64,000 nucleotides of DNA from the NCBI GenBank assembly GCA_934408725.1, contig CAKRVB010000001.1, positions 176,061-240,060 on the forward strand, given 5' to 3'. This document shows positions 17,731 through 26,125 of this stretch, one piece after another (position 1 is the stretch's first letter; every line of letters begins with the position of its first letter). The stretch is from an uncultured Marvinbryantia sp. (GTDB taxonomy: Bacteria > Bacillota > Clostridia > Lachnospirales > Lachnospiraceae). The notes under the pieces were generated by a model. It had not been told where the DNA came from. It saw only the letters and a list, made by a program, of their open reading frames with translations, and made no database searches. Position numbers and translations under genes: made by a program.

Positions 17731-17758
17731 TGACTTCTTAAAAATTCAGGATATAATA
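17731..17758 (+). promoter_or_regulatory. Strong sigma-A promoter of the dehydrogenase gene
   Basis: TTGACT (17731-17736), a 16-base spacer and a consensus TATAAT (17753-17758). The operator at 17767-17780 overlaps the expected transcription start. Confidence 0.8.
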
Positions 17759-17766
17759 GTTTTATC

Positions 17767-17780
17767 TGAAAGCGTTTTCA
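17767..17780. promoter_or_regulatory. Promoter-proximal LacI/CcpA-type operator
   Basis: TGAAAGCGTTTTCA is a 14-base near-palindrome that fits the cre consensus TGWAANCGNTNWCA. Being just downstream of the minus-10 box, it would repress when occupied. The local LacI protein or CcpA are both possible binders. Confidence 0.75.
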
Positions 17781-17805
17781 TATTTCATTGAGAGGAGCAT
17801 GTATT

Positions 17806-18807
17806 ATGAGAATCAAATATGAAGATATGGTCAAAGAGTTTACAAGAGTCCTGGAAAAGAAAGGATTTCTTCCTGAGGATGCCGCTGATGCAGCGACAAT
17901 TTTTGCACAAAACAGTCTTGCCGGTGTCTATTCCCACGGGCTGAACCGTTTTCCAAGATTTGTCAGCTACCTGGAAAAGGGAAGTATTGACCCTGCAGCC
18001 AGAGCGACCTGTGAAATAAGTATGGGGATCATGGAGCGCTGGGACGGCCACCGTGGCTTCGGCCCTCTGAATGCCAAACGTGCCATGGATCGTGCCTGTG
18101 AACTGGCTAAGGCAAACGGTGCCGCCATCGTAGCGCTTGGCAATAACAATCACTGGATGCGCGGTGGTACCTATGGATGGCAGGCTGCTGATCAGGGATG
18201 CATCGGCATCTGCTGGTCTAACACTATGCCAAACATGCCAGCCTGGGGCGGCAAGGATCGGAAAATTGGCAATAATCCTCTGGTCATGTCTGTCCCAAGA
18301 TCCAATGGAGAACATGTGGTGCTGGACTGTGCAGTGTCTCAGTTCTCTTATGGAAAAATCGAACAGTGCAAACTTCAGGGCACTCAGCTTCCGGTACCTG
18401 GCGGTTATGATACCAAAGGCAATCTTTCTACCGATCCTGCTGAGATCGAGAAGACCTGGCGTGTACTGCCAATGGGATACTGGAAAGGCAGTGGTCTGTC
18501 TATTGTTCTTGACCTGATCGCAACGGTGCTCTCCAATGGGAATTCTGTGTCTAAGATCGGTACTTTCGATGATGAGGTGGGACTGACCCAGATCATGATT
18601 GCCATTGATCCTTCCAGGTTCAACACTGCCGAAGAGACCGATGCTATCGTAGATGCCATCCTTGCTGATGTGAAATCTTCCGAGCCAATCAAAGAAGGCG
18701 GGGAAGTATACTATCCAGGCGAGCTTGCATTACATACGATGATAGAAAACAAAGAGCTTGGAATCCCTGTTGTGGAAGACATCTGGGAAGAAGTCTTACA
18801 TATGTAA
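17806..18807 (+). CDS. dlgD: 2,3-diketo-L-gulonate reductase / malate-lactate dehydrogenase family
   Basis: A 333-residue NAD(P)-dependent oxidoreductase of the YiaK/DlgD group, which acts on 2-keto sugar acids. Strong family segments are GVYSHGVNRF-like AGVYSHGLNRFPRF, NHWMRGGTYGWQAA, GICWSNTMPNMPAWG and LPMGYWKGSGLSIVLD. The start is ATG 17806 after GAGAGGAG; the upstream TTG in frame lies in the leader. Placed divergently from LacI-uxuA with its own operator-controlled promoter, it probably supplies a keto-acid step of hexuronate or gulonate breakdown. Exact substrate is inferred. Confidence 0.87.
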   Translation: MRIKYEDMVKEFTRVLEKKGFLPEDAADAATIFAQNSLAGVYSHGLNRFPRFVSYLEKGSIDPAARATCEISMGIMERWDGHRGFGPLNAKRAMDRACELAKANGAAIVALGNNNHWMRGGTYGWQAADQGCIGICWSNTMPNMPAWGGKDRKIGNNPLVMSVPRSNGEHVVLDCAVSQFSYGKIEQCKLQGTQLPVPGGYDTKGNLSTDPAEIEKTWRVLPMGYWKGSGLSIVLDLIATVLSNGNSVSKIGTFDDEVGLTQIMIAIDPSRFNTAEETDAIVDAILADVKSSEPIKEGGEVYYPGELALHTMIENKELGIPVVEDIWEEVLHM

Positions 18808-18809
18808 TA

Positions 18810-18862
18810 CACTGGCATCGAGATCTTAGCTTGCTTAACTTCTCGATGCCAGTGCTTTTTTT
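18810..18862 (+). terminator. Rho-independent terminator after dlgD
   Basis: Perfect 14-base arms CACTGGCATCGAGA (18810-18823) and TCTCGATGCCAGTG (18841-18854), followed by CTTTTTTT. Confidence 0.9.
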
Positions 18863-18890
18863 GCCTCAATTTCTCGCATCATCCAGCTTA

Positions 18891-19922
18891 TTATTCTGCT
18901 GTGATACTACGGTATGGCAGCCTGATGTATTTTCCATCCTTAAGCTGGTATTCTTCTGGCAGTTCATTTTGGGTTGCAAGCGCATAGGCCAGTTCCAGCA
19001 TAGCATGTGCCTGTCCTTCTCCGTCATTGAGAACGGTTCCCAGAAGTTCTCCTTTTTTTACTACTTCCAGTCCCACACTGGTTCCATCGATCCCCAGAAT
19101 TACCGGCCAGTCAGTATCACCTGGTTTTAATCCTGCTTCTGTCAGAACATCCACCGCCCCCAGGGCCATATCATCATTATTTGCCAGAATTACTTCAATT
19201 TCTTCTCCGTATGTATCCAGAAATGTCTGCATCTTGGTTGCCGCCTGATCCCGGTTCCAGTTTGCAATCTCATCTGCCAGTTTTTCAACCATGTAACCGC
19301 TTTCTGTGATTTCTTCGATTACCGCCATGCTTCGCGCAAGAGAATCATTGTGTCCCGCTTCTCCTTCTAACATGACATACTGCAGTATACCGTCTTTGTT
19401 TTTATCAATTTTGTCAAAATTTTTTCTGCATTCTTCCACAAGGATTTTGCCCTGCAGACGCCCTGATTCATAGGCATCTGCTCCCACATAATAAAGTTCG
19501 TCCCAGCGGTCCAGATCCTCTTCTACCAGTTCTCTGTTGAAAAAGATTACAGGTGTCTGGCTTTTCCTGGCTTTTTCTATAATACCGGATGCATCCGTAC
19601 GATCCACAAGATTAATACAGGCAATATCTACCTGATCATCGATAAAATCATCCATCTGACCATTTTGCACCATCTGACTTCGCTGCGCATATCGGATATC
19701 CAGGCTTATGGTAATTCCCCATTCTTTTTCTTTCTCTTTTGCATAATTCTGAAAACAAGAAATCAGTTCCGATACAAATGTATCGTACTGATCATAGGAA
19801 CTGACCCCGATCCGCAGAACTTTCTGATTTGCTTTTCCATTTTTTTCCTGTGAACTGCATCCTGCAAGCGCCATGGCTGCGCCAAGTGTAAGGACCAGTC
19901 CCCCCAGCATTTTTCTGTTCAT
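18891..19922 (-). CDS. MglB-like sugar-binding lipoprotein
   Basis: A 343-residue binding protein with a clear lipobox (AMALAGCSSQE), so it is tethered to the membrane. The domain order is that of ordinary MglB: the first strand KVLRIGVSSYDQYDTF, then ACINLVDRTDASGIIEKAR, then TPVIFFNREL, the calcium-loop DKNKDGILQYV and VILANNDDMALGAVDVL. It is the last gene of the run response regulator, kinase, anchored binding protein, lipoprotein, starting 13 bases after the preceding gene. It may be the extracellular ligand sensor for the kinase instead of the transport receptor. Confidence 0.88.
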   Translation of the reverse strand: MNRKMLGGLVLTLGAAMALAGCSSQEKNGKANQKVLRIGVSSYDQYDTFVSELISCFQNYAKEKEKEWGITISLDIRYAQRSQMVQNGQMDDFIDDQVDIACINLVDRTDASGIIEKARKSQTPVIFFNRELVEEDLDRWDELYYVGADAYESGRLQGKILVEECRKNFDKIDKNKDGILQYVMLEGEAGHNDSLARSMAVIEEITESGYMVEKLADEIANWNRDQAATKMQTFLDTYGEEIEVILANNDDMALGAVDVLTEAGLKPGDTDWPVILGIDGTSVGLEVVKKGELLGTVLNDGEGQAHAMLELAYALATQNELPEEYQLKDGKYIRLPYRSITAE

Positions 19923-19934
19923 ACCTTCTCCCCG

Positions 19935-20909
19935 TCAACTGTTTGGAAACAGGAGCCTTGCATGTTCCTCATCATACAAGGTTTCCTTTGTAACAATGTT
20001 ATATGAAATATGAATATTTTCATTAATCCAGTCTGCTTCACGCTTTTCCGTCAGTGCCATAATTCCCTGGTATCCCATACTGAATTCGTTCTGATAGACC
20101 AGCGCAGCCAGATTCTCATTATCCAGATCATTCACTGTTGCCGCTGTGTTACCGATTCCGTATATCGGCAGTCTTGTCTTTTTTCTCTGTGAATAGTTCT
20201 GATATTCTTCCCACAGAGAGGAAATCTGCTCTGTGGAATACTTATCCAGTGTTACCGCTTTTCCGTTGCTTTGCAGAACCTCCACTGCCACGTCCATGAT
20301 CTCTTCTGTCTTTTTTCCGGTTTCATCTATTATTTCAATTTCTTCTCCGGATGCTTTTAATGCATCTGTTACGCCACGGTAACGGCTCTGCATACTGTCC
20401 CTGTCCATTCTTTCTCCCAGAATAATAATCGGTCCGTCCTCTGGAAGCATTTCGCTTAACACTTTCTTTCCCAGTGTCTTTCCCATCTGGTAATCATCTG
20501 CCCGAATCACAGGATATTCCTCATCGGCTCCGCTTTCTATAAAAACTATTGGAACTGATATGTTGCTTTTTTTCAGTTCTTCCTTCATCTTCTCCTTTTC
20601 GCTGCATGCCAAAAGTATACCAGAAGTCCCCAGTTCCGCTTCTCTCTGTATTGCCAGAATCTCATCTTCCGTCGTGTTATTTGCATCCAGATGTACATAG
20701 TTGATCATAATTCTGGCATCGTCTTTTGCCTGCTCTGCACCTGCCTCTAACATTGCCCACTCATTTTCTTCATCCTGATAGAGAACTACGGAATATAATT
20801 TTTTCTCGTTTTTCTGAACCGTTTCCGTAATATATCCATATACGGTAACAGGAACCAGTACTGCGGCTGCCAGGAGAATCGGATACTTGCGTCTGTTTTT
20901 TTCTTTCAT
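19935..20909 (-). CDS. Membrane-anchored periplasmic-binding-protein-like sensor
   Basis: A 324-residue protein with an uncleaved-looking N-terminal helix (YPILLAAAVLVPVTVYGYI) followed by a type 1 periplasmic-binding fold: KKLYSVVLYQDEENEWAML, then GTSGILLACSEKE, then IILGERMDRDSMQSRYRG. It lacks a lipobox cysteine. It overlaps the kinase gene by 4 bases and precedes the MglB-like lipoprotein gene. Its position suggests an accessory sensor that presents sugar occupancy to the kinase; this role is inferred from context. Confidence 0.78.
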   Translation of the reverse strand: MKEKNRRKYPILLAAAVLVPVTVYGYITETVQKNEKKLYSVVLYQDEENEWAMLEAGAEQAKDDARIMINYVHLDANNTTEDEILAIQREAELGTSGILLACSEKEKMKEELKKSNISVPIVFIESGADEEYPVIRADDYQMGKTLGKKVLSEMLPEDGPIIILGERMDRDSMQSRYRGVTDALKASGEEIEIIDETGKKTEEIMDVAVEVLQSNGKAVTLDKYSTEQISSLWEEYQNYSQRKKTRLPIYGIGNTAATVNDLDNENLAALVYQNEFSMGYQGIMALTEKREADWINENIHISYNIVTKETLYDEEHARLLFPNS

Positions 20910-22699
20910 CTCTGCTCTCCCGCCTCCTCTTCCGTGGTCTTTGGAATATGAATTCTCACTACAGTACCCTCATCCGGTTCACTTTCTATTTCCAGTCCAT
21001 ATTGTGTTCCAAAATAAAGCTGTATACGCTGGTTCACATTTTTCAGTCCGATTCCGGATCCTTTCTGCCGTGCTTTCTCACCGCCTGTCAGGAGATGTTC
21101 GACCTGGTCTTCTGGCATCCCCGGCCCGTTATCCTCTACTTCCAGATACAGATCCTGATCTCTGGTATAAGCACGGATGTAGATCTCCCCTTCGCCATCC
21201 ATATATTCCATACCGTAGTATATTGCATTTTCTATCAATGGCTGTATTACCAGTTTGATTGTTTTGTACTGTTCTATATCAGGTTCCACCTCAAAGTATG
21301 AGGTAAATTTATTCTTATACCGGTATTTCTGAATTGCCAGATAACTTCTTGCATGCTGCAGTTCGTCCCCCACAGAGATTACATTTTTCCCTCTGGAGAG
21401 ACTGATTCTGAGAAGCCGTCCCAACGCCTGCACCATCGATACCGCATCCTCATACCGTTCACTCTCAATCATCCACATAATCGAGTCCAGTGTATTATAC
21501 AGAAAATGTGGATTGATCTGGGACTGAAGGGCATCCAGTTCGTTCTTACGCTTTTCCTCCTGCTCCTTTACCATCTTATCGGTAAGTTCCTGTAATTCTT
21601 CCACCATAAAACGGATCGTCAGGCCGAGATGCTGTATCTCCGGAGGGCCGCCGATATATACCACAGGCTGCTGCTTCATCTCAATTCCCTGAATGGATTT
21701 TTCCAGTTTTTTCAACGGATCTGTAATGCGCACCGCTACATACTGATTGACAAAAATCATTAAAAAAATTGCCAGTACCAGGTTCAGCAGTGCCATCATC
21801 CTTGTCTGATTCAGGTCACTGAACAGGCTTTCTTTTGATACCACACTGACAATTTTCCATCCGGTATAACCCACAGTTTTTACCACAACCACTCGTTGTT
21901 CTCCCTGGAATTCTTCGTTGTGCACCCCCTCATCATAAGTGCTGGCTGTCTGATTATTCTCCTGTATAATGTTGGAAAAAATCAGATTCTGTCTGGGATG
22001 ATAGATAATCTCCCCATCTCGTCCTATCAGATAAACATAACCTTTTCCGTCATTATTTACTTCTGTAAAGAGCTGCTGGATTCCACTGAAATTCATATCC
22101 ACCAGAAGAATTCCACCAGACATTTTTCCGTCATTGGTCAGTTCCACTCCCCGGCTCAAAGAAACTACCCAGTAATATCTGCCACTTTTATTTTCAAAAA
22201 TATTCTGTACATGCAGATCTGAAAAATGCAGATTTTCCATCTTGTCCGATGCATCCTCAAACCAGCTTTGTGTGGTAATATTCACATTCTTTTTCAGGCT
22301 TCCCACAGGTGCTGCCCCCAGAAGCTCCCCATCTCTGGTAAAGCAGGCTATACTTACCAGATTATCTTTGTTCGCTTCATACAAAAGGCTTAACTCCTCG
22401 GAAATGTCACCTTTATCAAAATCAACTTTCTTTATTACATTGTAATACACCGCATCGGAGCTGCGCATCATAGACCGAAGATACGTATTCAGATTAATCT
22501 CCACCTGCCCGATCAGTTTCTGACTGTCAGCTAATACCTGTCGCTCCAGTGTTCTCTCATAGCGATTCAGCAAAACAGCGGTGATGAGTACCATGCCTGT
22601 CAGTGCCACAAACGTAAAAGACATGGAGATCATAAACCGGAAACTGCGGTTGCCGACTCTTCTCTGAAATATTTTCCATTTTTCGTTCAGATATCTCAT
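20906..22699 (-). CDS. YesM-type sensor histidine kinase
   Basis: A 597-residue kinase. Two membrane helices (about residues 22-45 and 300-320) bracket an extracellular dCache-like sensor; a HAMP linker follows (RITDPLKKLEKSIQ). The His_kinase domain contains the phospho-acceptor in LQSQINPHFLYNTLDSI, and the HATPase has the N-box PLIENAIYYGM and G-box VEDNGPGMP and GSGIGLKNVN. This fits the LytS/YesM family. The gene overlaps the regulator upstream by 4 bases and the sensor-like binding protein downstream by 4 bases, so all are translationally coupled. Confidence 0.92.
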   Translation of the reverse strand: MRYLNEKWKIFQRRVGNRSFRFMISMSFTFVALTGMVLITAVLLNRYERTLERQVLADSQKLIGQVEINLNTYLRSMMRSSDAVYYNVIKKVDFDKGDISEELSLLYEANKDNLVSIACFTRDGELLGAAPVGSLKKNVNITTQSWFEDASDKMENLHFSDLHVQNIFENKSGRYYWVVSLSRGVELTNDGKMSGGILLVDMNFSGIQQLFTEVNNDGKGYVYLIGRDGEIIYHPRQNLIFSNIIQENNQTASTYDEGVHNEEFQGEQRVVVVKTVGYTGWKIVSVVSKESLFSDLNQTRMMALLNLVLAIFLMIFVNQYVAVRITDPLKKLEKSIQGIEMKQQPVVYIGGPPEIQHLGLTIRFMVEELQELTDKMVKEQEEKRKNELDALQSQINPHFLYNTLDSIMWMIESERYEDAVSMVQALGRLLRISLSRGKNVISVGDELQHARSYLAIQKYRYKNKFTSYFEVEPDIEQYKTIKLVIQPLIENAIYYGMEYMDGEGEIYIRAYTRDQDLYLEVEDNGPGMPEDQVEHLLTGGEKARQKGSGIGLKNVNQRIQLYFGTQYGLEIESEPDEGTVVRIHIPKTTEEEAGEQR

Positions 22700-24303
22700 G
22701 TTCCTGCTTCCTCTGCATGTTCTGTCCGATACTTACTTGGTGCCACACCAAAATGGCGTTTGAAAACATAGCTGAAATAATTCGAATCTGTGTATCCCAC
22801 TTTCTGCGCTATGATATAGCTCTTCTCATTTGTCTCAATCAGCAGTTTTGCTGCCTGTTCCATCCGATATCCTGTCAGGTAGCCTACAAAAGACTGTCCT
22901 GTCTCTTTTTTAAAAATCGTCGAGAAATAAGAATTCGATACACCTAGAAGATCACAGACCTGATCCAGTGAAATATTTTCATCGGCATAGCTGTTCTGCA
23001 CATATTCCTGTGCTCTCTGCACAAAGCTTCTGGTAGAACTGTTTCGTGCAATAATCAGACGGCTGCGGTATTCCAGACTGTGTTCCAGTATCCAGACCCT
23101 GAGAGCTGCCGGATCCATATCCATCAAATGACTGTATAACTGACCAATATCTTTCTCCGTTTCCCTGTCTGCAATCTCATTGTTTGCCGCAAAACGGTAA
23201 AAATCACTGATCAGATCCATGATATCTATGTGATGCTGAAGCATGGATTTCCCATGAATGGTCAGTTGTTCCACATAACGATCTACCGCTTCTGTCACTT
23301 CTTTTTCTGTTCCGAGACGGATTTTCTTAAAAAGCTGTGACAATTCTGCTCCCGGTGCCCCGGCAGAGCTGTAATCTTCTTTCGGCGCAATTTCACGGAT
23401 ATTGATTGCCCGTATTGCACCGTAAATTCCTCTGTAAGAAACAGCCTCTCTGGCGCCATTGTAAGAATCTGACAGTTCCATCAGCGAATCGCATACTTTT
23501 CCGATTCCTGCTGTTGTCACTGCACCAATCATACGGTGCACATATCTGCAGAATCGGTCACAGTCATCTGTCAGTACTGCCACATCCCCTTCTTTTTCCA
23601 GTTCTGCAATCAACACAGTATTTCCCATATAAGAAAAACTCTTTGTTTTCCATTTTTCTCCCAGGTATTCCTGTGCCTGTTTTTCTACAGAAGCAGTCAC
23701 CAGCATGGCAGTCATTCCTTCCGGAATCTGCGTTGCCGACGTGTGGATCACCAGGCAGCAGACATGTGGCTGCGTAAAAGTAATCTGGTAATCTCTGAGA
23801 TATCTGTCAATCTGCTCCCTGGTCAGCCACCCTTCTATGAGTGCTGTATAAAAGTTGGCTCTCAGGAGCGGAAGCGAATCCGTATAGTATTTTTGCAGAG
23901 TCTCCACGTTTCTCTTTTCCCTGATCTCAGCGTCTAACTTTTCTCTCAGCTTCTGAAAAACTTTCGTCAGTTCCGCACAATTCAGCGGCTTGAGAATATA
24001 TTCATCCACTTCCAGATGTATGGCTTCCTTGGCATATTCAAATTCATCAAAACCGGTAAAGAGAAGAATCTTTGTTGTCGGAAATTCTGCCCGAATTCTC
24101 TTTGACAGTTCCATTCCATCCATATAAGGCATCCGAATATCTGTCATTACCACATCCGGCTGATACTCTTCCACCAGTTCCAGTGCCTTTACTCCATTAT
24201 TTGCCAGTCCCACAACAGAAAATCCCATATCCTCCCACGGAACTTTCTTCATAATAATCTGTGTTACATCATCTTCATCATCTACCAGAAGTACTGTATA
24301 CAT
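22696..24303 (-). CDS. YesN-type AraC response regulator
   Basis: A 535-residue regulator. The receiver domain starts at MYTVLLVDDEDDV and has the phospho-acceptor Asp in DVVMTDIRMPYMDG and the Lys in EYILKPLNCAEL. The middle 250 residues are the usual YesN linker. The C-terminus has two AraC helix-turn-helices (SLDQVCDLLGVSNSYFSTIFKKE and SYIIAQKVGYTDSNYFSYVFKR). I start at 24303 because the receiver begins there; an ATG at 24339 would add twelve residues with no family match. It likely activates the adjacent mgl genes. Confidence 0.91.
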   Translation of the reverse strand: MYTVLLVDDEDDVTQIIMKKVPWEDMGFSVVGLANNGVKALELVEEYQPDVVMTDIRMPYMDGMELSKRIRAEFPTTKILLFTGFDEFEYAKEAIHLEVDEYILKPLNCAELTKVFQKLREKLDAEIREKRNVETLQKYYTDSLPLLRANFYTALIEGWLTREQIDRYLRDYQITFTQPHVCCLVIHTSATQIPEGMTAMLVTASVEKQAQEYLGEKWKTKSFSYMGNTVLIAELEKEGDVAVLTDDCDRFCRYVHRMIGAVTTAGIGKVCDSLMELSDSYNGAREAVSYRGIYGAIRAINIREIAPKEDYSSAGAPGAELSQLFKKIRLGTEKEVTEAVDRYVEQLTIHGKSMLQHHIDIMDLISDFYRFAANNEIADRETEKDIGQLYSHLMDMDPAALRVWILEHSLEYRSRLIIARNSSTRSFVQRAQEYVQNSYADENISLDQVCDLLGVSNSYFSTIFKKETGQSFVGYLTGYRMEQAAKLLIETNEKSYIIAQKVGYTDSNYFSYVFKRHFGVAPSKYRTEHAEEAGT

Positions 24304-24457
24304 TCCTGCTTTCCCCCACTGCTTTTCCTGTCTGATCATTTGCTCTCTGTTTTATTCAGTATATCAGATTCCCTGTGTTTCGTACACTAAAACAGAGGCA
24401 CTCATGCGCCCGTTTGGATGCATTCCGTGCCCCTGCCTGTCATAAAATATGATGTTA

Positions 24458-26107
24458 TTATTTCTTCTGAACGTATTTCAGGCAGTCCAGTGTAACGGCT
24501 ACCAGAATGATAATACCGGAGAATACGAACTGAAGGTTGGTATCAATACCCAGAATGGTCAGAGAATAAGTCAGTGCTGTGAAGATGCAAACACCTACTA
24601 CTACGCCTGAGATCTTACCAATACCACCGGTAAAGGATACCCCGCCTACTACGCAGGCTGCAATAGCATCCATATCCCAGCCCTGTCCATATGCTGCTGA
24701 TCCGGAACCAACCATACGGATACATTCCAGCCAGGAACCGAATCCATACAGAACACCTGCCATCATGAAGGCTCCCAGAGTAACCTTAAATACAGAAATA
24801 CCGGAAACTGCTGCTGCTTCTGCGTTTCCACCAACTGCATACAGGTATTTACCAAATGTTGTCTTGTTCCAGATAAACCATACAATAATAATTGCTGCCA
24901 CTGCCCAGAGAATAATGGTTGGGAAGTTATTGATCTTCGGAATAATCATGGAAGGAATGTTAGATTCGATAGATCCGAAAGAAACACCCTTGGTAGAATA
25001 AGTTACCAGCCCGAAGATTACCAGCATGTTTGCCATTGTACAGATGAATGGATGCATCTTAAACTTCGCTGCGAAAAATCCTGCGATGGTAGTAAAGCAG
25101 GTACACAGCAGTACACACATAAATACTGCAAATACGACTCTGACGCCTACCGGAAGTCCTGTAAAGTCAAATACATGACCAAATACGGAACCGGTGTTGA
25201 TTCCTTTGTGCATGATGATGGTTGCTGTGGTCGTTCCCATACCAACCATACGTCCAATGGAAAGGTCGGTACCTGCCAGCAGGATCAGTCCTGCTACGCC
25301 AAGAGCCAGGAACATTCGCGGTGATGCCTGCTGCAGAATATTCAGTACGTTATTGGTTGTCAGAAGCGGTGTATGCTTAATAATCGGTGTGATGATACAC
25401 AGCATAATAAAGATCAGTACAATGACAATATACAGACCATTCTGAAGAAGGAAAGATCTGCGGTTGAAGTTGTACTTGTAGTTTTCCCATTTCTGTGCCT
25501 GTGTCTCTGCAAAAGAGAACTTTGACATACGCAGCAGATCCAGCAGATGATACTTGTAGTTAAATGCTGCATGTCTGCGGTCTTTTACATCCTGCAGATC
25601 CTTTGCCAGTGTCATCTTGGCATCAAAAAGACGGTTTTTGTGTACATACTTTTCGTCTTTCTGTTCCTGATGATCTGTCAGTTTTGCCATGGTTGCCTGA
25701 TGTTCTTTTTCTAGCTGAGTAACTGCCTGTTTGTATTTTTCCTGTGCTGCAGCTTTTTCCTGTGCACAGCTTTCTTTTACCGGCTGGAAATATTCACTGT
25801 CATAATGTGCTTTGATATAGCTTTCTGCATCTGCAATTAATTTAGAGATACTGTCTTTGTTTGCCGCTTCTACCTTCTTTGCTTTTTCGATTCCGGCACG
25901 GCACTCTGATATACGGTTCTCTCTTTCTCCTGTGGTGAGAGTCTTATCTCTCTTTGCCACATCAATACTGTTCTGGAAAGCAATTACACGATCGGTTCCT
26001 TCCCGGCGCAGGTCATCGATCTGTTTCTGTATCTTTCCGACATATTCATCAATTGGCTGACGGAGCTGCATTTCCTGCTCCTGTGTCAGAATTTTACTGT
26101 TTGCCAT
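24458..26107 (-). CDS. mglC: Galactose-type ABC permease MglC with long N-terminal coiled coil
   Basis: A 549-residue protein. Residues from about 225 to the end are the MglC/RbsC permease, with eight or more membrane helices and the segments LAGTDLSIGRMVGMG, YAVGGNAEAAAVSGI and GVSFTGGIGKI. Ordinary MglC proteins are about 330 residues long. The extra first 220 residues are charged, heptad-like and rich in Lys, Glu, Gln and Ala (EEM-type helices such as KQAVTQLEKEHQATMAKL), with no hydrophobic segment, so they are cytosolic. Ribosome binding and spacing after mglA (19 bases) are normal, and no frameshift is needed. The extension may contact MglA or a signalling partner; this is inference. 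Confidence 0.9.
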   Translation of the reverse strand: MANSKILTQEQEMQLRQPIDEYVGKIQKQIDDLRREGTDRVIAFQNSIDVAKRDKTLTTGERENRISECRAGIEKAKKVEAANKDSISKLIADAESYIKAHYDSEYFQPVKESCAQEKAAAQEKYKQAVTQLEKEHQATMAKLTDHQEQKDEKYVHKNRLFDAKMTLAKDLQDVKDRRHAAFNYKYHLLDLLRMSKFSFAETQAQKWENYKYNFNRRSFLLQNGLYIVIVLIFIMLCIITPIIKHTPLLTTNNVLNILQQASPRMFLALGVAGLILLAGTDLSIGRMVGMGTTTATIIMHKGINTGSVFGHVFDFTGLPVGVRVVFAVFMCVLLCTCFTTIAGFFAAKFKMHPFICTMANMLVIFGLVTYSTKGVSFGSIESNIPSMIIPKINNFPTIILWAVAAIIIVWFIWNKTTFGKYLYAVGGNAEAAAVSGISVFKVTLGAFMMAGVLYGFGSWLECIRMVGSGSAAYGQGWDMDAIAACVVGGVSFTGGIGKISGVVVGVCIFTALTYSLTILGIDTNLQFVFSGIIILVAVTLDCLKYVQKK

Positions 26108-26125
26108 AATCTGTCTCTCTCCTTA

